Source: Seiridium cupressi (Eukaryota > Ascomycota > Sordariomycetes > Amphisphaeriales > Sporocadaceae). Taken from it: a stretch of DNA of 64,000 bases. Where the stretch lies: the NCBI GenBank assembly GCA_036674765.1, contig JARVKI010000001.1, positions 124,001 through 188,000 on the forward strand. Direction: 5' to 3'. Made by a program: the position numbers and the translations under genes. Shown here in pieces: positions 46,070-56,618 of the stretch. Each line of letters starts with the position of its first letter. The stretch's first letter is position 1. Under the pieces are notes generated by a model. It saw only the letters and a program-made list of their open reading frames with translations, had not been told where the DNA came from and made no database searches.

Positions 46070-46929
46070 TCATCAGAAATCCTGGATCTAAAGCTCTGGA
46101 AGCAAACCCCCACCTTACAATGCCATTTCATATGACTTCACCAATCGACCGATAGTGGACTTCTTGAACCAGCCCGTCTTCTTCCTATCATGGCGTGATT
46201 TCGACGGTGGCTTCAATAGTACTCCACATTTTCCAAACTAGGATCCGCACACTTCGTTATGTATCATCATATCAGCCAAGTCACTAAAACATCTGGTGGA
46301 AAGTAACGCATTTTCTCAAATCAGAACGAAGTCAATTGCTCGAAAAGTATCTAGGTGGTGGTGAACCATGCACTCAATGCCCTCGCCCCTGCACAACTCG
46401 CAAGAATTCTTGACCCCCATAGCAACTCGTGTGGTACGCCCTGTGACGCCTGTGAAAAGCACAACCAAACGCCAAAATCCGAAAATGAAACACATAGTGA
46501 AAGCTCGTATTATGCCGAACCCGCATCGGACAAGAATATCGGAAGCTGGGGTGAATTTCTGAGGTCCGTCAATCGTCAAGGCTGGATCGCCGATGTGAAA
46601 CTGCAATTGTGATGCTGATTTCTGACCGAAGTCGCGATTTCCATCTAATAATTCACAATTAGTACCTACTTTAGAGAGAAAACAGAGAGAAATCCCAAGG
46701 AAAAAAAGAAGATAACTTACGTCGAGTTTCAGCAGGAAAATTAGAATACCCACGAATACCTTAGCTACCATAACTCCTGAGCGTGACTATGATAAGTTAG
46801 CTTGACCGGTTGATATCGTTGGTTATGAGTGAAGAAAATACTAACATTTGGTTCCAGCGGTCATGATGGTTATGAGATGCCGCGAATGGCGTGCGAGGAG
46901 ACCGAAGGCTTTGCCATATGTTGGCTTGC
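46070..46929. other. Spacer with intron-like sequences
   Basis: No clear gene. On the minus strand two canonical intron-like segments occur: donor gttagt near 46855 with acceptor catag near 46787, and donor gtaagt near 46722 with acceptor ttattag near 46652. Each is preceded by a ctaac/ctaat branch-like motif, so the small minus-strand gene at 46930-47094 may have a spliced 3' UTR or an alternative 3' coding end. Confidence 0.4.
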
Positions 46930-47094
46930 CTAGTAGCCACCTCCTCCGTAATCACCACCGCCATCACCGCCGTCGCCGCCATCCCCACCTGCGAATTCAT
47001 CGCAAACGAAGCAGCAGAAGAGGCAGTTGAAAAGCATATCAGTGCATCGAAAAATGAATCTGAGACAACAGTCAGGCTCATTGTTTTCGGGCAT
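46930..47094 (-). CDS. Short Cys-rich/Gly-Asp-rich protein (54 aa)
   Basis: An ATG at 47094 opens a 54-residue frame ending TAG at 46930. It starts MPENNEPDCCLRFIFRC, continues with a hydrophobic Cys cluster (LFNCLFCCFVCDEF) and ends in a Gly/Asp tail (GGDGGDGGDGGGDYGGGGY). This composition resembles small fungal Cys-cluster membrane-associated proteins. A TATA-like TATATATTTAAAG lies at 47325-47338 in the correct orientation, about 230 bp upstream, which supports a real promoter. The competing frame from 47081 is longer but its composition looks like a frame-shifted shadow of the GGD repeat. No function can be assigned. Confidence 0.45.
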   Translation of the reverse strand: MPENNEPDCCLRFIFRCTDMLFNCLFCCFVCDEFAGGDGGDGGDGGGDYGGGGY

Positions 47095-49269
47095 GGTTGC
47101 AGGATGCGTCGAGGCTGCGCAATAGAATCAGTGGTGAATGGATGGGTGGGTGGGTGGATGTTGAGTCTTAGAAGGGGCAGAGTGATTCCGGTGGTGCTCG
47201 TAAAAGCTGCTTTGGGCGCTGTGGATGAGATGGAAATCGAGTGAATGTGGGGGATGAAGTTGTCAACGTGTGTGAATGATGTCGAGGTATGTGATTAGGT
47301 AGGCAAGGTGGTCGGAGAGTAGCTCTTTAAATATATATCGACCTGGGAGGTCCCTCGGCGGGCTGATTGTGGATACTGATCTGAATTGGCTTAATTGTTT
47401 GCATTTTCCAGCAATTGATGCCTGATTCTCCGAAGAACAGCTTAAGATTGGATCACTCGACTGATTTCTCTATGCTCTGATTGGCCCAATCGGGAAATTC
47501 GAGGCTCGATTTCTGCAACTCGACGCCGCTAAGCCCAATGCGGCGCAATGTTGGCTCGGCGGGATGCCCCTAGATCAGTAAATTCTTTGATTAGTGGGGC
47601 CCACTCGAGCTAGGACCTGCAAGACCCGCCTGATCTGACTAATATTCTGTCTAGTGCTGATTTGTAATTATATTTTTCCATTGAGTGATTTGAATGTCAA
47701 GTGTGGTGCTGATATATTTGGGTAATGTCAGTTCCGCCGGACCGAGCTTCATTAGAACCGATAACTGGTGTCCGACGTACATCAGATAATTAGGTTAATC
47801 TATACTGGGATGATGTCTGTAGTGATAGCGAGCGTATTCGATCTTGGGCCCAGCCTCCAGAGCTACCTTACAATTTCCCTGCCAGATCCAATTGGAATTT
47901 AAAGAGTCATCTAACGCTCGTGAAGACTACTCCTTACAGGCCATATAGTGAGCTTTTTTGGCAATCGTCAAGCGCACGAGTCGCTTGCTGCCATTTTGGA
48001 GGGTCGACATAAGATCTAACCTTATATTGGCAAATATCACACTCGAGGACATCTGTTACATTTTGCAATCACTTCCAGGAGGAGAAAAACATCACAGGCA
48101 GTGTAGAGAGGCAACAGTTTCCCGTGACTTAGAACATGAGTACACTGCACCGATCTTGTGAAATGGATGAACAGATTCCTCCTGGGCAAGTACGATAGTC
48201 ATGAGCGACTTGAAGAACAACAATGATGTCTACCAATATTCCTTGCTGTATCACATTCGTTATGATTATGATTATGTGTGTTTTATTCCTTCTACATAGC
48301 TCGCTAAATAGACCACATAGTCGTACCTCAATCGCCTTACGGGACAAACCTCTGCGAGCAGCCCAACCTTTCAAGCTCTAACCGCTCCGAGGGAAAGGTG
48401 CCGTCAGCTCAACCACAATAACTGATATTCCACGATAGATTTTCCTCATAGATAAATCCTCGCAGTTGTCCTCTAAGGCTGGGTAGGGGGAGGGGAGGGG
48501 CGTCACATTCGATAAGTATATATCTTGAATGTGGGGACCCGTAACGGATCGGATCGGATCGCGCGCGCATTAGTCCCAAGGCTAGACGAAACCCACGCCC
48601 TCGACTTTTCAAGCCACCTCATGGGCTGGTTCAACGGTCTGGGAGGGGAGCAGGCTGCATTCGTGAAGGCCAGTAGAGGACATGGCGTCAGACACGATTA
48701 TGGTCTTCCGCGGGATTTCCAAGTCTTATGAAAGATTCTTGGAGCTAGCAGACGTGAGTTCTTCATAAGAACTAGCAAAAGTGCCGAGCATACGAAAGAG
48801 GGCATGGCAGCTGAAGACATTGGGGGCCGTAGCAATAGGGGTAACGTAACAGAGAACCTGGGTTAGGGAGGACTGTAGCTACAGCCCAGATGCTACCGTA
48901 GACACATGGAACATGCCAGAACCTTGTCAGTTGACATCCATCAACCCATACATGTTGTACAAGCTACCCCAGGCCCAGAGGCAGTCCAGTAGTGAAAAGT
49001 CCTGTCAGGCGCAGTCCATCGGGGGCAGCCAATCAGAGGGCCGGCCGAGCGTCACTGCTTAGCTCGAACGCACCCCTGCCTTGCGACTGGATTCATGTGC
49101 CGAGCTGAGCCAAACTTCCACTGTCACACCGTACCACATACCACATGCACCGTCGCTAACGTCGCATGCACAACGCCCGCTGCTTTCGCCACTCGACCTC
49201 CCCGCGAGGCTCTCGACAACATGAAAACACCAAGTACATGGACCCTGCATTGATCGCTCAGAGGGCACG
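47095..49269. other. Intergenic region
   Basis: About 2.2 kb without a recognisable gene. The middle (about 47600-48300) is AT-rich. A short ggatc/gcgc low-complexity stretch lies near 48547-48567. Frames at 47958, 48129 and 48525 show no domain or signal. Confidence 0.5.
47325..47338 (-). promoter_or_regulatory. TATA-like element upstream of the small Cys/Gly ORF
   Basis: Read on the minus strand the sequence is TATATATTTAAAG, a good TATA box, about 230 bp before the ATG at 47094. Assignment to that ORF is inferred from orientation and distance. Confidence 0.35.
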
Positions 49270-50819
49270 ATGTCGGCCATGTCGCTGCCAGTACGCGCCG
49301 CCGCTGCCCCGCCTCAGCGTGGGGACTGGGAGAGGCACAAGCGAAAGATCGCTCAGCTATACCTAGAGGACAACAAGCCCCTGAGAGAGGTCGCCGACAT
49401 CATGCGCATAGAGCATGACTTCTCTGCCACGTATGTATCACATGCTTCCCACACTTTTGATGGAGCCGGATCGAGATTGATGCGTCTGCTAGCCCCAAGA
49501 TGTACAAGCAACGCTTTCATCAGTGGGACTTCCGGAAGAACTTGAAGGCGGGCGAGGTCAAGAAATTCAAGGGTCAGACTGCCTCTGGCCAAGAAACCCA
49601 TTTGCCCGTCGTGCACGGGCGTAAGCTGGGGTCCAAGAGACTCAAGTCTCTGGTCACCAAGTCGAACAAGTCCTTGTCGAGGTCGCCAGAGTCAGAGAGC
49701 AGTCGTGGCTCTCCGCTGCCGGGGCTCATCAATGCCCCGGATGATTTGCGCCTGGTCGAGAGATCCTTGCAAGCTGTCACGTCGTATTCGAGGGCCCAGC
49801 TTGGCAGTCAGTCTTGGGATCTCGCGCGTTACAACAATGAAGGCACCGGCACTCATTTCTGGTCGACGGGTATGAATCTTGCCGCCTACAGGATCGCCGA
49901 GAAGCGGGACCTGGTCGCCAACTTTCAGGTACTGAACAAGTGTTGCGATGAGTACAGGTCCATCGTACAGAAGCAGGACCCCCTCCTCGTCTGGGTCACC
50001 TATAACGCTATTCTGCAGCTCTCGCGAATCGGGGACGACATAGCCATGTGTTTTGCGAAGCTAGCCGTGGGACTGAGCTCGATACATTTCGGACGCTCGC
50101 ATCCGTTGACCATCCTATGGGCCAGCGTACAGCGGATGGACATGAAGGAGATACGTCATGCGGCACTGCCGATCATCGACGCGCAATTTGAACTATTTCA
50201 CGACGAGGCGGGCCCAGGCAATACGTTCTGGCCTCGACATACGATCAACGTGACCAAGAAGCTCCACGACTTGGGATTACTCTCGCCAGAGGACACTCAC
50301 AAGAAGCTCAACTATACCATTCAGTGGATCCAAGAGAACCCGGGACTAGATGTGAGGCAAGCTGAAGAACGCTTGAACTCGTCCCGTATGTACATAGCGT
50401 GCATATACAACGACTGCAAAGAGTATGCGAAAGCCGACGCTGTATTAAGCGAAGTCGAAAAGTGGGTAGAAAAAGGCGGCTGTGCCAATGACAACCAACA
50501 GGTGAACTGCATAGAAATCCGGGCCGAGTTGGATGCTAAGAGGGGCAACTTGGAAAGTGCCGAGTATCACTACAAGAAGGCCCTGGCCTTGGCACAGGAG
50601 TTATTATGGGAAAAGGATCCGGGCCGGATAGGCTTTTCCTTGGCTGCGTTGGAAAATTTCTATCTCGATAATGGCAATCTTGAGGCTGCCCATGCAGTGC
50701 GGCAAGGCTACAACGCTTACCTGAAATCAATGGTGGGCGAGCCCAATAACGAGGAAAATTTGTTATTAGAAGACTCCAAAGAGCAAGGAGCTATGTCAGA
50801 GGATTCGGACTCGGAGTAG
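49270..50819 (+). CDS. Clr5-domain protein with C-terminal TPR-like repeats
   Basis: Two exons (49270-49430 and 49493-50819) splice through ACC to a 495-residue protein. The N-terminal Clr5 domain (about residues 17-72) reads WERHKRKIAQLYLEDNKPLR, VADIMRIEHDFSAT, PKMYKQRFHQWDFRKNLK. The splice falls inside it and restores the SATPKMYK core, which confirms the intron. The middle is basic and Ser-rich (residues 75-150). The C-terminal half is alpha-helical with TPR-like elements (ARLNSSRMYIACIYND-type helix, ESAEYHYKKALALAQELLW). Clr5 was named for a fission-yeast silencing factor and is expanded in filamentous fungi, commonly with TPR or ankyrin repeats; the molecular role is unknown. ATG 49279 is an equally possible start. 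Confidence 0.83.
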
Positions 50820-51250
50820 GGGGACTGGCTGTCAGGTATTTCTCTGAGTGGTCAAGTGGATTCGGCTCAGTCACGTTAGAAGGCTGCTAGATACCGGGTC
50901 ACGTACTAGAAGGAAAGTTGATTGAAGGAGACAGAATATCAATTTGCGAGTATGTTCAATTAAAGCTTGCCGGCAGTTCCAGCACAACATAGCTACTTCT
51001 GAATGATTGAGACATGATTGGAGTAAAAAGCGGAAGTCGTAGGTAGCAGCAGGGTTGCATAGGTCCACCTCCAACCTCGCTCTCTGTTTCGGAGCTGACG
51101 GGAAGATATCACGAACCAAAGGCCGCCTGGAAGATTAGAACAATCTGGATGACATGTTGCTCTGCCAGCAGAGAAGTGCTGATTGAGAAAGGCCAGTGCA
51201 TGGGGTTTAAAGAATCCTAATTGTCGACCAACTTTCACCCAACAACCACA
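50820..51250. other. 3' flank of the Clr5 gene
   Basis: No gene recognised in this 430-bp stretch before the SINE-like element. Confidence 0.5.
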
Positions 51251-51530
51251 AACCTTCTGGTGTAGTGGTTGTAGCCAACTGGTGCCTAAAGCCCGGGGGA
51301 CGCCCCGTGAGGCCAAAGTTCGAGTCCAGGACAGCCCCCCCTGTACTCGAACTGGACCAGTATAAAGTTGGCAAACAAATACCCGACCACCGCTAGGGGA
51401 AGGTGGAGCTCGAAAGGGCTATGGGCGCGCAGGCTGAGTAGCAAGAGGAGGAAAATTCGGTAGAGAGTGTGCTAGCCTGGGCGTAATAGACGGCTTCCGT
51501 CATTGTTCTTTTTTTCTTTCTTTTTTCCCC
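51251..51530 (+). mobile_element. tRNA-derived SINE-like element
   Basis: An internal pol III promoter is visible: a near-perfect A box TGGTGTAGTGG (51258-51268) and a B box AGTTCGAGTCC (51317-51327), 59 bp apart. The T-arm and acceptor stems do not pair (the five bases before TTCGAGT do not match those after), so it is not a working tRNA. About 180 bp of unrelated body follow, ending in a T-rich tract with oligo-T runs (51507-51530) that could act as pol III terminator. This is the layout of a tRNA-derived SINE. The right boundary is a guess, and no target-site duplication was confirmed. Confidence 0.45.
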
Positions 51531-52000
51531 CCTCATATTTAATATTCGAATGGTTTAGCTATGGATCTATTGATCTGCTGTTTGAATAATACGGTTCTAA
51601 TCGAGTGTTAATAATAAGATTTAGACGTCGGGTTTTAAAAACTTACTAGAGATTGTCCTTCTTTTTATAAAAAGACTCAAGAGGAGCGTGATAATAAAAT
51701 AGCTCTTTTACGATGTGTTAATAAAAGAGGAATTTTATTAAAACCTGGACGTACGAGAACAACTTTTTCTTATGGCCAGAGGATTGAGAGTAATTCTCCC
51801 TTTGGAAATGCCTCACGGTTATAAAGTTAGCTTGGTAGCAGTAAGGTGCCTCAAAACAGCGCAACTTTCTCGTCGCTGAGTAATTTTTAATGGTGAAAAC
51901 CGTGTTTTTGACCAGGCCTATCGGCCTCTCCCTTACAATCTTAATAAATTCGAAATTTATCCAAATAGTAATAGTAACATTAGATCATTATGTAGGTGTA
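51531..52000. other. AT-rich gene-free block
   Basis: A strikingly AT-rich stretch rich in TAATAA and TTTATTAAAA patterns, sharply different from the flanks. It carries no ORF. It may be old repeat sequence decayed by RIP-type C-to-T change, but no family is recognised. Confidence 0.45.
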
Positions 52001-52511
52001 CTTTATCATGTCATTGCTCTGTCTGCGTTATAGACATAATCGCTCCGCACAGGTGTATATAAGAATAGTGGTGCATATTACATTGTATAATGTTACGACT
52101 TCGGGACTGACGCGCTCTGACAGTGGTTGTCGGTTGGAGCCGAAGCTGCAAGCGGTTAGGGGGCACAGAACCCACTTGCATCCGGGGGCATCCACGCTCA
52201 CGCACGGGCCAGGCCTGACCCAATCGCCAGTCCCCCACTTGCAATCTCCAATCTGAATGTCCCCTATTACCGTGCACGCGCCACCGTTCATTTCCAAAGC
52301 AAAGTTCAAACAAGCGCCATTGATCCAGAGGGAACCGGATTTCGCCCTTTCGCTTCTATCCATTCCGAAAAGTATTACCAGGTCGTTCACTACGTCTCTC
52401 AGTTTCTCACTCCCTCGTGGACTACACTGTCTCTGCTGTGGCATTGGTGTCTAGAGCAAGTCGATTGGCTTAGTCGCGATCCGCAATTCCACCATTCGAT
52501 CTTGATCCATC

Positions 52512-52895
52512 ATGGAGTACCGCCGCAAGACCGACGAGCCGAGCTCTGCCTTCCAGCGATTCGGTCGTTGGCTACGTCTCAAGCAATACCAAGTCGAAGT
52601 CACCTTCGCCGTCTACATGTTTACGCCCACCGAGAAGTTCGTCTTCTGGTCTGTCGTGTTCCTGCTCTTCTCCATGACTACCATCGCGGTCGCCCTATAC
52701 CTGCCTCAGCATCTCGCATTCCTGATCGACCGAGCTTGGTTCTACGTCAATGGCGGCGAGGCAAGCAGCGGCGCCGCTGCGAGTCTCCTAGCAAACACCA
52801 ACAAGGAAGCCCTGTCCTTATCAGTAACATCACTGGCTGCGTCAACTGCGTCAGCTGCGACCGAGGCAGCCGGGAGCACGATCCGTGAACTGTGA
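52512..52895 (+). CDS. Small subunit of serine palmitoyltransferase (ssSPT/Tsc3-like)
   Basis: The intronless 127-residue protein has the fungal ssSPT signature. A basic amphipathic start and WLRLKQYQVEVTFAVYMFTP lead into the membrane segment TEKFVFWSVVFLLFSMTTIA, followed by VALYLPQHLAFL (residues about 20-70). The C-terminal 50 residues are Ala/Ser-rich without predicted function. ssSPT proteins bind the catalytic LCB1/LCB2 dimer in the ER and raise its activity and set acyl-CoA choice in the first step of sphingolipid synthesis. Short size and motif match the family. Preceding context aTCATGG is an acceptable start. No neighbour has a related role. Confidence 0.82.
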   Translation: MEYRRKTDEPSSAFQRFGRWLRLKQYQVEVTFAVYMFTPTEKFVFWSVVFLLFSMTTIAVALYLPQHLAFLIDRAWFYVNGGEASSGAAASLLANTNKEALSLSVTSLAASTASAATEAAGSTIREL

Positions 52896-53431
52896 GCGCT
52901 TGTGCCACTCACTGCATGGGAACGCTTCCAATGAACATATAAGATATTGAATTTCAACTGGCTTGGGCATTCAGCCAAAGGACGTTAGGCGCAAGGATAG
53001 ATTCTGGCTTACTAGATGATGTGGAGATTAAGGTCGAGCATGGGCAATACGACCACTTAATGTGTATAAAAATGAACCGAGAGGATTACCACTCTGGGAT
53101 GACATGGGAAAGATCTAACATGATCACGGATGAGGCTTTGCTACGCTTTGGTTTCTAGCATTAATGACTAGGTGACATTCAGTCTACAGCGTGCGCTCCT
53201 CCCTCTCCGAGCACTCCTCATGCAGTCTTCACCAAATGAACCGGTTAAAGAACGATACTGAGGGATACACCTGGCTTCGCAAGTCAACCCTTGCAGCAAT
53301 CCAGCATCACCTTCCCAAAGGTGCTCAGCTTCGATACTCTTGATCCACTCAACATACTTTTCGCTTCTTGGTACAATTCTGGTTCGGTAGCCCTAGGGAC
53401 ACTATTACCTGCCACCGGAACGCCTCCTTTA
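52896..53431. other. Spacer between ssSPT and the P450 relic
   Basis: About 535 bases. The right end should hold the P450 C-terminal half if that gene were intact, but no heme-binding FxxGxxxCxG motif is found on either strand. Confidence 0.55.
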
Positions 53432-54774
53432 TTACAGATTCAACATAAGGAACGCTTTCGCGATCCTCGAATCTAGGAAGCCTAGCACATCCTGTGACCC
53501 GGTCAATCTCCTCCTTGCCTTTGCTTGCACTTGTGGAAACAGCGTCATGGCCAGGAAGAAATTGAGCACCGCGACAGTCGTATTAACTCCACCATCATAA
53601 AGGGAGTTTATACCGTATCTGATCAGGTTCTGCTCCACGTCTGGGTGATCCTTGAGTAAGCCCGAGACGAATGATGGCTTCGCGGTGCCATTCCCCATCG
53701 ATCGCACGGTGAAATCGAATGGAATTTTCGTCACGTCGTCCAACATCTTCCTATAGTCACTTGCAATCTTCTTGGAGCCCATACCAGGGATCAAGTCAGG
53801 CAGAAAGCGTAGCCAATGGATCACGTCTACAAACTACTTGCCCCTGTAATCATAACTCAGGTCAGTAACTACTCTGGCAGATCGAATCTATGGCTTCTGA
53901 GCCGGATCACGAGAGCAATTCAGTCTGGAGACTTCGGCTCCACTTCAATAACAAACCCTAAAGGCAAGAAAAGACCTAGGAGGGACTTGCGGAACGGCCG
54001 CCTTACTGAACTCGGCCATGAACTTGTTAACAAGGATGATCAGAGGGTCATGTCCCTGTAACGAAGGGGTGTAACCATATAGCGTGTCTAAGGGCACCCG
54101 CTTCACTTTGATCAGGGACAAAACCGTTAGCGGTTCAGTTGCGCACAGCATCTGCACCAATACATCTCGACAAGGCTGTACTCACGCTTGCAAATTGTCA
54201 GTCAACTTGTCGGGCTGCCTCAAGGTGCGCAGGAGGAAACGCCGGACTTGCAGCTCCATGGCGGTTTGGAATTTTGTCACGAACTCCTGGACCCAATTTG
54301 GCCCGCCATCGCTGCTGGCGGAAGCTCTCGGTATTCCTGTGGAAGCTCAACAAGCGATCATAGCCGCACCTGTTTAGACACCAGTCTCTTTCCTCGTCAT
54401 TGTCAATTAATGTCATATCGAGGACTGACATCTCAACCGCAAACGTCATAAACGGTCTCGAGGAATATCTTGAAGACCTTCTGCAAAAGATCCAACGCGA
54501 TGTCATCATTACTATGGATCAGTACAATCGTCGCTCCAAAAGCGGTGACGGAGCTGATCGGGCCATAGAGGTTCTTGTGCTTGGCCCAATGCTCCCATTC
54601 TGGCACACCTGGAGGTGGGGGACCCCGTATGTTTCCCACAATGGGTAAGTCTTTGGGTTCAGGGGGGAGCGGAAGCAGACGCTTCTTGGACGAGAGCGTC
54701 GTGATCACCCAGAAAGCGAAAACCAATGTTCCGTAGATGATCGGCCGCTGGATGTTTCCAACCACAAAGCTCAT
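53432..54774 (-). pseudogene. Cytochrome P450 pseudogene (N-terminal half only)
   Basis: Minus-strand blocks follow P450 order. Membrane anchor and proline hinge come first (IYGTLVFAFWVITTLSSKKR, LPLPPEPKDLPIVGNI), then GVPEWEHWAKHKNLYGPIS, then TVYDVCG and a stop. In other frames come GYDRLLSFHRNTESFRQQRW, YTPSLQGHDPLIILVNKFMAE, then MLDDVTKIPFDFTVRSMGNG, KPSFVSGLLKDHPDVEQNLI and the helix-I region LYDGGVNTTVAVLNFFLAM, where AGxDTT is usual. It ends at a stop (53432) soon after QVQAKARR. The ExxR and heme-cysteine regions are absent. Stops, frame changes and 3' loss show it is dead. Confidence 0.85.
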
Positions 54775-55103
54775 CTTGGTGGCTTCCGCTGTAAAGCTTT
54801 CAAAACCAGACGTGATTTGATGTGTGGGACGGCTACTCAGAAGCTGGTGCTCGGTCTATCCGCGCGACTATATACTCATTCTGTGTGCGTGAAATCGTCA
54901 CAAGAATCGCCTCACCATGTGATACTGTTTCCATAAGCTCAAGGCCGTCTTAACGGCGGGTGCATGAAACAGCAGACATCGCCTCGCGCTGCCAGTGATT
55001 TTGAAGAAAGCAGTGATCAACCGGTATTTTTTACTAGAGATAACGGAAGAGTACAAACTCTACAGAATCTAATCTGTCAAGACACCTCACTTTACCAACC
55101 AAT

Positions 55104-55636
55104 ATGGACATGACACCAGCGACCTTTAGCACAGCTTCATTCAACCGATCCTGGTCAAATTACAGCGTGTACGAGGCTTTTGAGGTTGGTAGGGTTCATG
55201 TCTGGATTTGGAGTCAAGTACCAAGATCTGCAGGTCGAAACCATTATTATATACAGGTTAACATTCTTGGTGAGTCCGCGACTGGTGAGTGCTCAAGCTT
55301 CCCCAGGTAGAGAGGGTTGAGTCAGTTGGGTTTCCCATGACCAGCAGTGTTGTTCGCCTTACGACGATTGGCCCCGAGTGCAGAAATTACGGTTACACAA
55401 GCATCACACTGCAGCTCTCTCAAAGCCAGTCCAACACTCTTTATATCGAGTCTTTTTATGGGTACATCATGTTGCAATCTCGTCCTCCGAGTTCCCCAGC
55501 ACGTTACTTCATCCTAGACTATTCAAATCAAGTTTGCGGTACTGCCTCCTTCAGCCAAAATATATGCCAAAGTAGCTATTTGGTCGGATGTTACGGCACC
55601 ATCTTGGCTCACCCGAACGTTTATCGCGATATCTAG
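55104..55636 (+). CDS. Hypothetical protein, two exons
   Basis: An ATG at 55104 opens MDMTPATFSTASFNRSW and runs to the donor (CTTG|gtgagt) at 55269. An acceptor at ...ggtag (55310) continues in phase as ERVESVGFPMTSSVVRLTTI and ends YGTILAHPNVYRDI with TAG at 55636, giving 163 residues. The protein has no signal peptide or membrane segment and contains five or more Cys in the C-terminal half. I do not recognise a family. Codon periodicity is fair and the context (between a dead P450 and PLA2) is accessory. The gene model is an inference. Confidence 0.35.
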
Positions 55637-55920
55637 TTGACGAGAATTGCTCGCTTGGATGGGCTAGTATTCTTATAGGTTGGTGACTGCATGTTAAAGC
55701 CAGGCTATGGCGCCGATCCCATCTTGCCTTGGAAATTGCAAAAGGAAGACTGATCAGTTATGAGGCATTCTTCAACTGACGCATTATCCTTTTTACGTAA
55801 TTGATAGAGGCTCAGCTCTTGATTGGCTAGATAGGCCGTCGGCACTACCAGTTGATGCAACTGTTGATCACTTCCGTTGCAACCAATCTGGCTCTTCCTT
55901 TCCGTCCACCGCGGCCTTGT

Positions 55921-56618
55921 CTACTGCGTTTCCGGAAGCACCAATTCGCCCTTTTCTACGGCCTCCGCAACCAATTGGTTGTAAATGGCCAACTTTTCTT
56001 CATACAGGCTACTCCTCTTACCTGGCGTCGCATCCTGGCCTCCAAACTCGACAACAGCAGCATAATACACATCTGCCAGGGCCTTGCAGATGCTCACGAA
56101 GCTGCCATTAACTTCGCACTGATAGTACAGATCATCCTGGAAGTTGCTATCGATGGCAGCCTTGGCACTGACGGTGAATCGATTCTGTAGGCGGTAGTTG
56201 TTATAGCCGAAGTCATGGCGGTTGCACTACAACGCTCTGGGTCAGCGAATTTACTTTGGATTATATCTCACGAGTCATTGAGGGTTCCAAGTTCAAATTC
56301 CAAGAATAAAACTATCTATTTTGGAAGTGGTTGCTCCCCCGAATGGGCTATGAAGGACATGGAATGACACCAGAATATGCTTACAGCTGGAACGTATGGA
56401 AAGCCCAGAGGGTTATCGGGCGAGTCTGTGCAACCGTCGCTGTCCCAGTCGAGGTAAGAGGGGTCCAAGGCGTCACGGCGTGTTGTGAACTCCGGGAGTG
56501 TGATATTGAAGAGGATTTCGTCAATGACAGCGTCGACGTCCTGGCGCTTGACCCCAGCGGGAGCGGCCAACACTGCGGCAGGAAGTATGTAGAGAGCGAG
56601 CGAGCTAATGAACCTCAT
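55921..56618 (-). CDS. Secreted phospholipase A2 (fungal group XIV type)
   Basis: Two exons (56618-56385 and 56226-55921) give a 179-residue pre-protein. A signal peptide (FISSLALYILPAAVLAAPA) is followed by a Lys-Arg processing site (GVKRQ). The Ca-binding stretch is LDWDSDGCTDSPDNPLGFP (about residues 57-75). The catalytic CNRHDFGYNNYRLQ (His82-Asp83) starts exactly at exon 2, so the donor GCT|gtaagc and acceptor ttgtag are well supported. The C-terminus is EKGELVLPETQ. Paired Cys expected of the fold are present. The enzyme releases the sn-2 fatty acid of phospholipids outside the cell. The 158-bp intron contains no useful ORF. The gene appears intact. Confidence 0.88.

Noticed and set aside
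46797..47081. 94-residue minus-strand frame beginning MSLTVV
   Set aside because: It overlaps the 54-residue Cys/Gly ORF in another frame; its Ala/Val/Met-rich centre is the shifted reading of the GGD repeat. Some doubt remains because intron-like sites follow it.
51251..51330. Functional tRNA gene
   Set aside because: A and B boxes are present but the T-stem and acceptor stem do not pair.
55852..56190. 112-residue plus-strand ORF
   Set aside because: It is the antisense of PLA2 exon 2, which carries the catalytic CNRHDFGY motif on the minus strand.
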